Shown: piece by piece, positions 33,343 through 43,750 of the stretch
How positions within the stretch are numbered: position 1 is the stretch's first letter
Layout of the letters: every line of letters starts with the position of its first letter
Assembly (NCBI GenBank): GCA_013297885.1
Contig: JAAFIR010000006.1
Coordinates: 79,430-143,429 of the forward strand
Origin: Leptospirales bacterium
GTDB taxonomy: Bacteria > Spirochaetota > Leptospiria > Leptospirales > Leptospiraceae
Length of the DNA: 64,000 nt
Direction: 5' to 3'
The notes under the pieces: generated by a model
Databases searched by the model: none
What the model saw: only the letters and a program-made list of their open reading frames with translations
What the model was told of the DNA's origin: nothing
Made by a program: the position numbers and the translations under genes

Positions 33343-35883
33343 TTGTATAAAAAAGTTATTGATTTTGAAAATAAATTTAAGCTAAAAAATTATTTTTTAC
33401 TTTTAGCTTTTATCAGTGTAGTTTTATTTTACCCACTGAATTCCAAAACAATAATTCAAGAAGTGACACATCTTCATTTTGGAAATTTTGGTTATCAGAT
33501 GAATCAGGTTTATGCAATTCTTCACGGTAGACAAACTGAAACCTGTAAAACATTTAATGAAACTCATAAATCAATTTTTAAATCAGTTGAAACAAATTTT
33601 AATAATTTTGAAATTAATAATTCATCTTTAAGTAGTTTTTTTTATTTAATTAATCTGTATGATACAGAACTTAAAAAATTATTTTTAGGTAATTCAGATC
33701 CTAATTGTTGGATTGACTGGAATTATTGGGGTTATTTTCAAGGGCATTTTGGAAGAGATGTTCCTTTTGTTTTATTGTATGATAAATTTGGTTTAAGTAC
33801 AATCTATTATATTTTATTTAATCATATAATGTCCTGGATTGGATTATTATGTATTTTTTTATTAACTAGATCTTTTACAAAATCAAATATAATATCTTTT
33901 ATAATTTTAATTCTTAGTCTAAAAATTATACTTTTTTTTAAACTTGATCAATCCCTCAATCTGCAATTTTCATTGATGTTCTTGAGTATTTATATCCTTC
34001 ATTATTTACTTAAGCTAGATTCAAAAGTATCTTATTTCGGTTTAACCGGAATTTTTTTCTTATACTTTATTCAACTATACCATGATCTAACAATTTATCC
34101 ATTTATTCATACAATGAATTCTACAATTCTATTGATGGCTTTTTTCTTAATTTCCATTTTAAGCTTTAAAAGAAAATTAATTTTTCGTTTCATCTTTTTA
34201 CTAATACTTTTTCTAATGTTCAAACTACCATATCTAAATTATTCTAAACAATTTTTTAATTTAGCAACTAATTACAATCAAGCTGCTAGTGAAGGTTTCA
34301 CAAGTATCAGTCCAATTGTTGGACTATTTGAAAGGCCAAATCCATTGGGTTTGCCACCAGATGATTTTGTATTTCCTAGAATTTTAGAATATGACGCATA
34401 TTTAAATAATATAGATAATTTCTTTATTGTAAATCATTCAAGTAAATTTATAGGTTTTAGTTATTTAAAAGAAGCTCAAAAGTTAGACAATTTTATTTTT
34501 GTTAAAACTATATTAACCAGAATGATTTTTCAAACTTTTTTACCTCATAAGATTAATATTGAATACAATAATCCCAATTTTAATGATAAGACTGAAATTT
34601 TTCTTTTTTATGTATCAATTTTTTTATTTCTTACAATTTTGTTTATTTCATTAATTAGCTTAAAATTTTTTAAATTAACTATTCCATTTATTATTTTTGT
34701 CGGCTGGCATTATTATGGAATTAATACTTTATTTTATTACCAACATAATCATAATTATTATTATATAGCTGGTAAAATTTTATTATTCATTTCATCTTTT
34801 ATTTTTATTTTCTTTTTTATACGATATTTTAAAATATTAAAGCGAAGATTAAAAAAAATTTATTATTCTAAAAAAAGTAGAATAGTATTTGGAATTATAA
34901 TTTTAACTTTATTCACTTCATTTTATTCCATAAATAAATTAATAAAAAAAGAATTATTATCAATTGAACTTTGGTCAGATATGCACAGGAATATGTTCAA
35001 TGAAAATCTAAAGTATAAGCTCAAAACTCCAGATCAAGTTGCTTTATTTTTTAATAAATTTAAAGAAGAAGGAGTTTATGAAGCAGGTCAAACAGAAATG
35101 TTTTTTGCTTGGATATTACATGGATTTGTTCATCACTCAGGAATATATAAAATAATCCCAATTAAATCCTCATCTAATGAAGAAGAAAATACAATAAGAG
35201 AAGGTTTGAAAAAAAGAGCCGAAGAACTATATTTAGATTTTTTTAATCAAGCTCTCATTGCTTCACCTAAAAATCCATTTTATCCAAGTTATGCAAAATA
35301 TTTTAATCATCCCGAATGGAAGAAAATTTTTGAACAGGCAATTTTTAAATCGCCAAATAATGCTTATGTGCCATATATGAGTTGGAATTTGTTACAGATT
35401 GCAGCAACAGAGCCAGAAAGAAATTTTATAGCCTTGGTATATGAGGAATCAGTAAAAAAATTTCTTCACAAATCTTCTAAAGATAGAAAAGGTTTTCAAG
35501 AAAATCCGGCACTTAAATTTGATAAATTTCAAGAAAATAGTCCTGAAGGAATAAGTTTTAAATTGAAACAGAATACTGATTTAGTAACTGATTCTATTTT
35601 TACAAATAAATCTCCAAAATTCAAAATATCTTTTTATTTAAAAACTAATTCAGGTCAAATCAATGTTTTAGTCAAAGATGAAAATAATAAAACAATTGAA
35701 TCATGTAATCAAGTTTTTTCTCAACAAACTGATTATTTAAAATATAGAATTATTTCTTGTACTAACATGGAGAAATATGATAATGTTTATCTTAGTTTGA
35801 ACCCTGTTGGAGATTCCAATTTTGTTTTTAAAGATTTATATCCTCTCTTTTCAATTCTTAGAAAAACAGAATGGGTACAATAA
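33343..35883 (+). CDS. Large polytopic membrane protein, tandem paralogue A
   Basis: An 846-residue protein. A single N-terminal membrane helix is followed by a roughly 150-residue extracytoplasmic loop with several Cys, HGRQTETCKTFNE and YWGYFQGHFGRDVPFVL. About nine more membrane helices extend to about residue 535. The long C-terminal soluble part (about 535-846) has a helical, TPR-like stretch and a terminal beta-sandwich like a carbohydrate-binding domain. The family is unknown; the layout suggests a GT-C-like or oligosaccharide-modifying enzyme. The TTG start at 33343 follows the upstream TGA directly and is supported by alignment with paralogue B (FENKFKL versus LENKFKM). Confidence 0.78.
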   Translation: MYKKVIDFENKFKLKNYFLLLAFISVVLFYPLNSKTIIQEVTHLHFGNFGYQMNQVYAILHGRQTETCKTFNETHKSIFKSVETNFNNFEINNSSLSSFFYLINLYDTELKKLFLGNSDPNCWIDWNYWGYFQGHFGRDVPFVLLYDKFGLSTIYYILFNHIMSWIGLLCIFLLTRSFTKSNIISFIILILSLKIILFFKLDQSLNLQFSLMFLSIYILHYLLKLDSKVSYFGLTGIFFLYFIQLYHDLTIYPFIHTMNSTILLMAFFLISILSFKRKLIFRFIFLLILFLMFKLPYLNYSKQFFNLATNYNQAASEGFTSISPIVGLFERPNPLGLPPDDFVFPRILEYDAYLNNIDNFFIVNHSSKFIGFSYLKEAQKLDNFIFVKTILTRMIFQTFLPHKINIEYNNPNFNDKTEIFLFYVSIFLFLTILFISLISLKFFKLTIPFIIFVGWHYYGINTLFYYQHNHNYYYIAGKILLFISSFIFIFFFIRYFKILKRRLKKIYYSKKSRIVFGIIILTLFTSFYSINKLIKKELLSIELWSDMHRNMFNENLKYKLKTPDQVALFFNKFKEEGVYEAGQTEMFFAWILHGFVHHSGIYKIIPIKSSSNEEENTIREGLKKRAEELYLDFFNQALIASPKNPFYPSYAKYFNHPEWKKIFEQAIFKSPNNAYVPYMSWNLLQIAATEPERNFIALVYEESVKKFLHKSSKDRKGFQENPALKFDKFQENSPEGISFKLKQNTDLVTDSIFTNKSPKFKISFYLKTNSGQINVLVKDENNKTIESCNQVFSQQTDYLKYRIISCTNMEKYDNVYLSLNPVGDSNFVFKDLYPLFSILRKTEWVQ

Positions 35884-35930
35884 TTAATTGTTTTTGAAAT
35901 TAACAAGAGATTGTTCAATAAAAAAATAGT

Positions 35931-38486
35931 ATGAAAAATATTTTCTTTAAAAAATTATTATTCCTTGAAAATAAATTTAAAATGAAATATTTTTTTTTAT
36001 TTTTAACTATTTTTACTATTATTGAACATTTCCCTCTTTCTTCTAATAAATTGATTCAAGAGATAAGAAATTTACATTTTCTAAGTTCTCCCTTTCAAAT
36101 GAGCCAAGTTTATGCTATTTTACATGGAAGACAAACTGAAACTTGTTCTACTTTTAAGGAACAACATAATTTAACTTTTGAAAAAGTTGAATTAGATTAT
36201 AATAATTTCAAAAGCCAAAACTCAGAACAAAGCAGTTTTTTCTATTTGATAAAAAGATATGATGAAGAATTAAAGGAATTATTTTTAGGAAAATCTGATC
36301 AAAACTGCTGGAAAGAGTCGGCATACTGGGGTTATTTCCAAAGTTATTTTGGTAGAGACGTTCCATTTGTTTTGTTATATGATAAATTTGGTTTAAGTTC
36401 AGTTCACTATATAATATTTAATCACCTAATGATTTGGATTGGTTTATTATCAATTTTTCAATTAGCAAAACTTATTATTAAATCTAATACTCTATCTTTT
36501 ATACTATTTTTAATTACTTTAGGAAATTTTATAAATTTTCAACAGCATTTACTATTTTATTTATTACAGTCAAGTTTGATGTTTTTGAGTATTTATATTT
36601 TTCATTATTTACTTAGGCTTGATTCAAAAGTATCCTATTTTGGCTTAGCAGGAATTTTTTTCTTATACTTTATACAACTATATCATGATTTGACTATATA
36701 TCCAATTCCTCATACAATGAATTCTACAATTCTATTAATGGCTTTTTTTTTAATTTCCATTTTAAGCTCTAAAAGAAAATTAATTTTTCGTTTCATCTTT
36801 TTACTAATACTTTTTCTAATGTTCAAACTACCATATCTAAATTATTCTAAACAATTTTTTAATTTAACAACTAATTATAATCAAGCAAGTAGTGAAGGAT
36901 TTGCAAGTATTAGTCCAATTGTTGGACTATTTGAAAGACAAAACCCACTTGGGCTTCCACCGGATGACTATGTGTTTCCTAAAATTTTTGACTATGATAT
37001 TTTTTTAAAATACAAGAATAGTTATTTTATTGTTAACCAATCAAGTAAGTTTATTGGTTTTAGCTTTTTAAAAGAAGCACAGAAATTAGATAAATTTATT
37101 TTTGTTAAAACTACACTAACAAGGATGATTTTTCAAACTTTTTTACCTCATAAGATTAATTTTGAATACATTGATCCCAATTTTAATACTAAGACCGAAA
37201 TTTTTCTTTTTTATATATCAATTTTTTTATTTCTTACAATTTTGTTTTTTTCATTAATGAGCTTAAAATTTTTTAAATTAACTATTCCATTTATTGTTTT
37301 TATCGGCTGGCATTATTATGGAATTAATACTTTGTTTTATTACCAACATAATCATAATTATTATTATGTATCAGGTAAAATTTTATTATTCTTTTCATCT
37401 TTTATTTTTATTTTCTTTTTTATAAGATATTTTAAGGTCTTAAAGCGAAGATTAAAAAAAATATATTACTCTAAAAAAAGTAGAATAGTGTTTGGAATTA
37501 TAATTTTAACTTTACTCGCTTCATCTTTTTCCATAAATAAATTAATAAAAAAAGAATTATTATCAATTGAACTTTGGTCAGATATGCATAGGAATATGTT
37601 CAAAGAAAATTTAAAGTATAAGCTTAAAACTCCTGATCAAGTTGTTCTACTTTTTAATAAATTTAAAGAAGAAGGAGTTTATGAAGCAGGTCAAACTGAA
37701 ATGTTTTTTGCTTGGATATTACATGGATTTGTTCATCACTCAGGAATATATAAAATAATCCCAATTAAATCCACATCAAATGAAGAAGAAAATACAATAA
37801 GAGAAGGTTTGAGAAAAAGAGCTGAAGAACTTTCTTTAAAATTTTTTGATGAAGCAATAAAAGTTGCACCAGAAAATCCATTTTATCCAAGCTGTGCAAA
37901 TTATTTTAATCATCCTGAATGGAAAAAAATTTTTGAAAAAGCAATATATCAATTTCCAAATAACCCATATGTATCATATATGAGTTGGAATTTATTACAA
38001 ACTGCTGCAACAGAATCTGAAAGAGATTTTATTGCTTTAGTATATGAAGAATCAGTAAAAAATTTTCTTCACAAATCTTCTAATGATCGAAAGGGTTTTC
38101 AAGAAAATCCATCACTAAAATTTGATAGCTTTAAAGAAAATAGTCTTGAAGGAATAAATTTTAAACTTAAACAAAATCCTGATTTAAAGACTGATTTTAT
38201 TTTTACAGATAAATCTCCAAAATTTGAAATTAGTTTTTATTTAAAAACTATTATTGGAAAAAATACTGTCATTGTTAAAGATTCAAAAAATAATATAATT
38301 GATTCTTGTTCCCAAGTCACTACAAAACCAAAAAATCATTTAAATTATATGTCTATTTTCTGTATCAATATGGAAAAATTTGATAAAGTTTATTTAAGTA
38401 TAAATTCAATAGAAGACTCAAATTTTATTTTTAGAGATTTATATCCTCTTATTACTGTTATTAGAAAAAACGAATGGGTCAGGTAA
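35931..38486 (+). CDS. Large polytopic membrane protein, tandem paralogue B
   Basis: An 851-residue protein with the same layout as the product of 33343-35883 and long stretches of near-identity in the membrane core. It has the same HGRQTETC, YWGYFQSYFGRDVPFVLLYD and HYYGINTLFYYQHNHNYYY segments. The first 300 residues and the final 200 are more diverged. ATG 35931 is used. Two diverging copies of one large enzyme next to each other suggest either specialisation for two linkages or dosage. The DNA pattern indicates gene conversion of the central part. Confidence 0.78.
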   Translation: MKNIFFKKLLFLENKFKMKYFFLFLTIFTIIEHFPLSSNKLIQEIRNLHFLSSPFQMSQVYAILHGRQTETCSTFKEQHNLTFEKVELDYNNFKSQNSEQSSFFYLIKRYDEELKELFLGKSDQNCWKESAYWGYFQSYFGRDVPFVLLYDKFGLSSVHYIIFNHLMIWIGLLSIFQLAKLIIKSNTLSFILFLITLGNFINFQQHLLFYLLQSSLMFLSIYIFHYLLRLDSKVSYFGLAGIFFLYFIQLYHDLTIYPIPHTMNSTILLMAFFLISILSSKRKLIFRFIFLLILFLMFKLPYLNYSKQFFNLTTNYNQASSEGFASISPIVGLFERQNPLGLPPDDYVFPKIFDYDIFLKYKNSYFIVNQSSKFIGFSFLKEAQKLDKFIFVKTTLTRMIFQTFLPHKINFEYIDPNFNTKTEIFLFYISIFLFLTILFFSLMSLKFFKLTIPFIVFIGWHYYGINTLFYYQHNHNYYYVSGKILLFFSSFIFIFFFIRYFKVLKRRLKKIYYSKKSRIVFGIIILTLLASSFSINKLIKKELLSIELWSDMHRNMFKENLKYKLKTPDQVVLLFNKFKEEGVYEAGQTEMFFAWILHGFVHHSGIYKIIPIKSTSNEEENTIREGLRKRAEELSLKFFDEAIKVAPENPFYPSCANYFNHPEWKKIFEKAIYQFPNNPYVSYMSWNLLQTAATESERDFIALVYEESVKNFLHKSSNDRKGFQENPSLKFDSFKENSLEGINFKLKQNPDLKTDFIFTDKSPKFEISFYLKTIIGKNTVIVKDSKNNIIDSCSQVTTKPKNHLNYMSIFCINMEKFDKVYLSINSIEDSNFIFRDLYPLITVIRKNEWVR

Positions 38487-38496
38487 AAAATTTAAT

Positions 38497-39771
38497 ATGA
38501 GTTTAATTTCATTTAATAATATTTTAGCGAATTACTTCACAGATCTCGGTTTGATTCAAGAAGATTTTGTTATGATTGATGTAGGATGTAGTGGAGGAAT
38601 TGACCCTGTTTGGTTGACATTTGGTGAAAATTTATTTGCTTATGGAATTGATCCACAAAAAACCGAAATTGAAAGATTAAAGAAAGACTTAAATCATAAA
38701 GGAATAAAATACCATACTTACTTTATAGGTAGTGAAGAATCAGAGTATGGAATAAAAAAAACTAAGTTTCATAAAAAAAGCTATATGAACCCTGTTTTTC
38801 GCACTAGCTCCTCGGTTGTTATCAAAAATTCTGAAAATGCAAAAGCGCAGTCAAACCCCATTTTTGAAAATGTTACAGAAAATTGGATTACACTCCCAGA
38901 TTTTATAAAAGAAAACTCAATAAAAAAAGTTGACTTTATAAAAATAGATACAGATGGCAATGATATTGAAATACTTCATTCTATCTCAGAACAAATAGAA
39001 AACCTCGGTGTATTAGGTATAATGATAGAATCAAATTTTGTGGGTACAGCTGACAAAAATCAAAACTCTTTTTTTAATATTGATGAAATAATGAAAAAAA
39101 AAGGATTTCATTTGTATAATCTTTCAATTAGCAAATATTCAAAAGTTGCTTTACCATCAAAATTTAAATATAATATTTTTGCTCAAACAGAATTTGGACA
39201 ACCTGTTCAATGTGATTTAGTTTATTTAAAAGATGGAGCTTCTGAATATTATAATGATTTTTTTGGAAAAGAGTTAACAAAACAAGAAGTTCTTAAACTT
39301 GCATGTTTATATGAAATTTTCAAAGTTCCTGATTTAGCAGCTGAAATACTTTTGTTGCACAAAAATAAATTTGACACAGACTTTAAAATCATTGAGCCAT
39401 TGAACTTATTAACAAAAAAAATAACTAGAGACAAAAATATTGATTATAAAACTTATATTGAAAACTTCCAAGTAAACCCAAGTAGTTTTTTACCAGGAAT
39501 AAAGGAAAATTCAGAAAATAAAATTAATTTTCTTCAAGATAGACTGAATGATGCAAAAGATGATATTGCTCTTTTTGAACTTAAAAATAATGAATTATTA
39601 AATAATTACACCCAATTAGAAATTAAAAATAAAGAATTAGAAGTTACAAATATAAAACTGAATGATCATAATCAAAACTTAATGAATGAAATAAATTCTA
39701 TTTCAGCATCAAGAACTTTTAAACTTGCTAAATTATTATCCAAAATCTGGAAATTTATTCGTTTTGTATAA
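38497..39771 (+). CDS. FkbM-family methyltransferase with C-terminal coiled coil
   Basis: A 424-residue protein. FkbM domain: VMIDVGCSGGIDPVWLTFG (SAM motif, about 28-46), then VDFIKIDTDGNDIEILHS. The middle part (YNIFAQTEFGQPVQC, LKLACLYEIFKVPDLAAEIL) is shared with the FkbM protein of 21934-22941, so these are paralogues. Residues about 345-410 are a charged coiled coil (LFELKNNELLNNYTQLEIK, KELEVTNIKLNDHNQNLM). It ends in a basic FRLAKLLSKIWKF-like segment, a possible membrane anchor. Sugar O-methylation is the likely activity. Confidence 0.85.
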   Translation: MSLISFNNILANYFTDLGLIQEDFVMIDVGCSGGIDPVWLTFGENLFAYGIDPQKTEIERLKKDLNHKGIKYHTYFIGSEESEYGIKKTKFHKKSYMNPVFRTSSSVVIKNSENAKAQSNPIFENVTENWITLPDFIKENSIKKVDFIKIDTDGNDIEILHSISEQIENLGVLGIMIESNFVGTADKNQNSFFNIDEIMKKKGFHLYNLSISKYSKVALPSKFKYNIFAQTEFGQPVQCDLVYLKDGASEYYNDFFGKELTKQEVLKLACLYEIFKVPDLAAEILLLHKNKFDTDFKIIEPLNLLTKKITRDKNIDYKTYIENFQVNPSSFLPGIKENSENKINFLQDRLNDAKDDIALFELKNNELLNNYTQLEIKNKELEVTNIKLNDHNQNLMNEINSISASRTFKLAKLLSKIWKFIRFV

Positions 39772-39811
39772 AATTAATTTAATAAAAAAGTTTTTAAAAA
39801 TTAACCAGTAG

Positions 39812-41407
39812 ATGAAACAATTTTATGGGACAAAAAAAATGTTAAAAAAATATTTAATTAATTCATTAATTCTTCTTATTACATTCATTATTGGTTTCTT
39901 TTTCCTTGAAATGTTTTTTAGAGTGACTGATGGATATAAAATTTTCAATTTTAATTTGGAGAAAAAAAACCTAATTGAAGTTAATTTAGCAGATACTTCT
40001 TTGAAAAAAACACAGGCTTTGAATAAAAATTTTGCAAAGCTTTATCCAGATACTCCATTCCTAAATTTTTTGGAAATTCCTTTAGAACCAATTCCTCAAA
40101 AAGAAAAAAATCTAGAATATGAAGAAATGATTAAACAAATTAATAATGATTATTATAAAAATGAATTTAATAAATATTTTAATAGTAACTTGATTGAAAA
40201 AATTAATACCAACTCATGTGGAGAAGATTCAAATTGTCAAAATGCAATTTACTATTATTGTGATTTTAAAAAAGCAGGAGCAGGATATTTAATTGCATTT
40301 CAATCTCCTGACGAAGGAGTAATTCCTATTTATAGAATCAGGCCAAATTATTATGGACAAGGTGGTCAAATAGTTTATTCAAATTATGGATTTTTAGGAA
40401 AAGATATAAAACTTTTAAAACCTAAAAATACAATTCGATTAGCTTTTTTAGGGGCATCTACAACTGAAAATTCTTATCCAGCATACCTAACTCATTTTTT
40501 AAATCTTTGGGCAAAAAAGAAAAATTTGAATATAGATTTTGAAATGATAAATGCAGGTCGAGGTGGTACTTCAAGTGATACTATGGAAAAAGTATTAGAA
40601 TATGAAGTTAAATTTTTTGAACCAGATTTGGTTTTTTATTATGAAGGTGCAAATAATTTTTGGGCTATTCATAATTTATTAGTAAAAAAGAATAATACTG
40701 AAAATTATACTAAACCAAAACAATTTATGAAAGAATCTTATTTACCTTTGGAGAGTATTTCTGCTTTAATTAAAAGAGTATATCAATTGATTTTTAAATC
40801 AAATCCTGCTTATGGTTATGAACCAGAAAAACCTGATTATGATAAATCAAAATGGAATTGGTCTGTTGGCTCTAATCAGCTAAATGATGAAACTCTGCCA
40901 CTTAATTTAAAAAAACAAATTAACAATGTTAAAGGTATCAAAAAAATTACTGATGAAATTGATTCAGAATTATTTGTTACCTCATTTTTATTAATGGTAA
41001 AAGATAAAATGAAATTAGATCGGGTTAGACATAAATATATTTTTGAAAATTTAAATTTTGACTTTTGGCCATTTACTTATAAAGATATGGACTATTTATC
41101 AAACTTACAAAATCAATTTTTCAAAAAAGCTGCTCAGAGTTATGGAGCTCAATACATCCCACTTGCAGAAAAATTTATTTATGATCCCGATTTTTTTTCT
41201 GATCCTGTTCATATGCTTGATGAAGGAACTAAGCTTCAAGCATGGATTATGTTTCAGGAAATACTACCTTGGTTAGAAAAAAAAATTCAAACCGGTCAAC
41301 TACCAAAAAAATCTAAAATGAATTTAACATCACATCCATATTTAGATCAACCAATAAGAAAAATCAAATTAACAAGAGAGTGTTTTAGTTCAAAAATAGG
41401 AAACTAA
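39812..41407 (+). CDS. Membrane-anchored SGNH hydrolase-like protein (first)
   Basis: A 531-residue protein with one N-terminal membrane helix (LINSLILLITFIIGFFFLEM). The catalytic blocks of SGNH esterases are present: block I LAFLGASTTENSYP (Ser), block II NAGRGGTSSDT, block III YYEGANNFW (Asn) and the final block V DPVHMLDEG (D-x2-H). The bulk faces the periplasm. Such proteins usually add or remove O-acyl groups on extracellular glycans. ATG 39812 gives 9 extra residues before an in-frame ATG at 39839; neither has a strong ribosome-binding site. Confidence 0.78.
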   Translation: MKQFYGTKKMLKKYLINSLILLITFIIGFFFLEMFFRVTDGYKIFNFNLEKKNLIEVNLADTSLKKTQALNKNFAKLYPDTPFLNFLEIPLEPIPQKEKNLEYEEMIKQINNDYYKNEFNKYFNSNLIEKINTNSCGEDSNCQNAIYYYCDFKKAGAGYLIAFQSPDEGVIPIYRIRPNYYGQGGQIVYSNYGFLGKDIKLLKPKNTIRLAFLGASTTENSYPAYLTHFLNLWAKKKNLNIDFEMINAGRGGTSSDTMEKVLEYEVKFFEPDLVFYYEGANNFWAIHNLLVKKNNTENYTKPKQFMKESYLPLESISALIKRVYQLIFKSNPAYGYEPEKPDYDKSKWNWSVGSNQLNDETLPLNLKKQINNVKGIKKITDEIDSELFVTSFLLMVKDKMKLDRVRHKYIFENLNFDFWPFTYKDMDYLSNLQNQFFKKAAQSYGAQYIPLAEKFIYDPDFFSDPVHMLDEGTKLQAWIMFQEILPWLEKKIQTGQLPKKSKMNLTSHPYLDQPIRKIKLTRECFSSKIGN

Positions 41408-41408
41408 A

Positions 41409-41489
41409 ATGGAACAAAAAAATTTAATCCTGCAAATAACAAAAAAATTGTTTTATAATATCAATCTAATTTTAGGAAATTTTCTATGA
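41409..41489 (+). other. 26-codon mini-ORF between the two SGNH genes
   Basis: Starts one base after the upstream TAA and ends in ATGA with the downstream start codon. It encodes MEQKNLILQITKKLFYNINL and six more residues. No homology recognised. It covers the whole gap and may keep translation coupled across it. Confidence 0.28.
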
Positions 41490-42748
41490 AAAAAATAAAA
41501 AACTTTTTAGTTTTAACTATATCAATAATTGCTACTATAATGTTAATAGAATATATAGCTAGTTTTTTTGTTCCAGCCTGGCCTAAAAGAGATTTAAGAA
41601 ATAACAGTCCGGCTGCTGAAATTGAAGATGAAATTCCTTCTAACGTCTCACCCATTTTTAATTTTAATTCATGGGGGATGAGAGATTATCAAAGAAAAAT
41701 CGAAAAAGATTTAAATAAAACCAGATATCTTTTTATTGGGGATTCTTTTTTAGAAGGAGGGTTTGAAGATACTTTTTTATCATACGAAGTAAATAAAAAG
41801 TTTTCGTTAAATATTTCGTCTAACAAAGAATTTATTAATTTAGGTGTTTCTGGAACAAGTCCAATTGATTATTATTTTAGATTAAAAGAAGTAGGATTAA
41901 AATTAAACCCAGATTATGTTTTTTTATTCTTTTTTTCAGGGAATGATTTTTTAAGTCAAAATGAAAAATTCTCTGAACAAATGCTATCCTCATTTGGAAA
42001 AATTTCATCAGAAAGTGCTAAACCTTCAATTTTAAGAACATTTACTCCTAGGTTAAACTATCTTCTAAATTCTGCCCTAAAAAATTTAGAATTTTCTAAC
42101 TCCAATAAGATAATTCCAAATGAACTTGTTCTAATTGGAAAGAGTTTACAAAAAAATTATCCTGATTTTATTCCTTTTTTAGCAGAGCATTTAAAAAATA
42201 ATTATTTCCAAAAATATTCAATCGAGAATTTAAATAAAATTCTTCTCCAAGGTAATAAAGATTTTTATGATATTTATAAATTAAAAGAAGGAAGTAATGA
42301 ATTCCTACAAGGCTGGATGCTGAATAACATGATTCAATGGGAAATGAATTCTAGTTATATAAAATCACTTGATGAAGCATTAAAGGAAAACGATGAAGAA
42401 GGACTTAAATCTACTTTAAGTTGGGTAGAAAAAACTTTTGAACTTTCAAAAAATAAAGGGATACCTTTTGTACTTTTTTTGATACCTCCAGCATCAGTAG
42501 ATAAGGAATTTTCAAATTATTGGAAACCTTTCCCGAAATACTATTCTTGGAATTTAATTTGTGAAGCAAGACATATTAAATTTATCAATTATTTAAAAGA
42601 AAAAAAAATTCCCTATGTTGATTTAAGAGATTTTTTAAACAATGATACCAATACATATAGAAAATCAGATTCACACTGGAATGTTAAAGGTCATAAGTTA
42701 GTAGCTAAAGTAATTATAGATCAAATATTAAAACTTGATAAGAAGTAA
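41486..42748 (+). CDS. Membrane-anchored SGNH hydrolase-like protein (second)
   Basis: A 420-residue protein with an N-terminal membrane anchor (FLVLTISIIATIMLIEYIA). Block I is FIGDSFLEGG with the catalytic Ser in GDS, then NLGVSGTSPIDY (block II), FFFSGNDF (block III) and SDSHWNVKGH (D-x-H) at the end. This arrangement is like AlgJ/AlgX-type O-acetylation proteins, which use a DxHW motif. Preceded by AGGAAATTTTCT. It shares only fold-level similarity with the preceding SGNH protein. Likely a periplasmic modification enzyme for the exported glycan. Confidence 0.8.
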   Translation: MKKIKNFLVLTISIIATIMLIEYIASFFVPAWPKRDLRNNSPAAEIEDEIPSNVSPIFNFNSWGMRDYQRKIEKDLNKTRYLFIGDSFLEGGFEDTFLSYEVNKKFSLNISSNKEFINLGVSGTSPIDYYFRLKEVGLKLNPDYVFLFFFSGNDFLSQNEKFSEQMLSSFGKISSESAKPSILRTFTPRLNYLLNSALKNLEFSNSNKIIPNELVLIGKSLQKNYPDFIPFLAEHLKNNYFQKYSIENLNKILLQGNKDFYDIYKLKEGSNEFLQGWMLNNMIQWEMNSSYIKSLDEALKENDEEGLKSTLSWVEKTFELSKNKGIPFVLFLIPPASVDKEFSNYWKPFPKYYSWNLICEARHIKFINYLKEKKIPYVDLRDFLNNDTNTYRKSDSHWNVKGHKLVAKVIIDQILKLDKK

Positions 42749-42779
42749 TAAATATCAAATTAATACATAGGAAGGTAAA

Positions 42780-43739
42780 ATGCAAAAAAAAATATTAGTC
42801 ACAGGTGGTACTGGTTTTATTGGAACTAGTTTAGTAAAAAGATTAGTTAGCTTAGGTTATGCTGTTAGAGTTATGGATAATAATCTTAGAGGTAAAACTG
42901 AGCGTTTAGAATCAATTCAAAATAAAGTAGAATTATTTGAATGTGATATTCGAGATAAGAATAAAGTTTTAGAGGCTTGTGAGGGAATTCACACAATTTT
43001 TCATCTAGCTTATTTAAATGGAACAGAGTTCTTCTACACTAAGCCTGATTTAGTACTTGATATTGGTGTTAAAGGTATGACTAATATAATTGATGCTGCA
43101 ATTGAACATAAAATTAAAGACTTCATTTTAGCATCTACCTCAGAAGCATACCAAACACCTCCAGTTGTTCCAACTGATGAGACTGTAGCTTTAACTGTTC
43201 CTGATGTTTTGAATCCGCGGTATTCTTATGGTGGTGGAAAAATAATCTGTGAATTGATGGCTGTTAATTATGGAAGAAAACATTTTGGAAGAACAATTAT
43301 TTTTAGACCACATAATGTTTATGGTCCTGATATGGGAACTGAACATGTGATTCCACAATTTTGTATGAGAATGAATGATATTATAAAAACTAATAATTCT
43401 GAAGTTGTAGATTTTAATATTCAAGGCACAGGAAATGAGACTAGATCATTTGTTTATATTGAAGATTTTACAGACGCGTTAATTTTACTTTTAGATAAAG
43501 GTGAAAATCAGAATATTTATCATATTGGAACTGAAGAAGAGATAAGCATTAAACAACTTTGTGAGAGAGTAGGGGAAGTGTATAATAAAAAATTAAATGT
43601 TATCCCCGGTGAACTTCAAAAAGGTGGAACAGTTAGAAGATGTCCGAGTATTAAAAAGATGAGAAATCTTGGTTTTAATCCATCTACAACTATGAAGTCG
43701 GGTTTAGAAAAAACAATCGAATTTTATAAAACAATTTAA
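42780..43739 (+). CDS. NAD-dependent sugar epimerase/dehydratase (SDR)
   Basis: A 319-residue extended SDR: ILVTGGTGFIGTSLVKRL (about 5-22), then FILASTSEAYQTPPVVP, the Y-x3-K pair in YGGGKIICELM, and FRPHNVYGPDMGTEHVIPQF. The RSFVYIEDFTDALILLLD and KGGTVRRCPSIKKMRNLGF segments are standard. The MGTEHVIPQF signature is often found in UDP-sugar epimerases of O-antigen loci. AGGAAGG lies 5 nt before the ATG, a good ribosome-binding site. Exact substrate unknown. Confidence 0.88.
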   Translation: MQKKILVTGGTGFIGTSLVKRLVSLGYAVRVMDNNLRGKTERLESIQNKVELFECDIRDKNKVLEACEGIHTIFHLAYLNGTEFFYTKPDLVLDIGVKGMTNIIDAAIEHKIKDFILASTSEAYQTPPVVPTDETVALTVPDVLNPRYSYGGGKIICELMAVNYGRKHFGRTIIFRPHNVYGPDMGTEHVIPQFCMRMNDIIKTNNSEVVDFNIQGTGNETRSFVYIEDFTDALILLLDKGENQNIYHIGTEEEISIKQLCERVGEVYNKKLNVIPGELQKGGTVRRCPSIKKMRNLGFNPSTTMKSGLEKTIEFYKTI

Positions 43740-43750
43740 GGATAACAAAA

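Noticed and set aside
33343..38486. Composite transposon or IS-mediated duplication
   Set aside because: No transposase, terminal inverted repeats or target duplication could be seen around the tandem pair.
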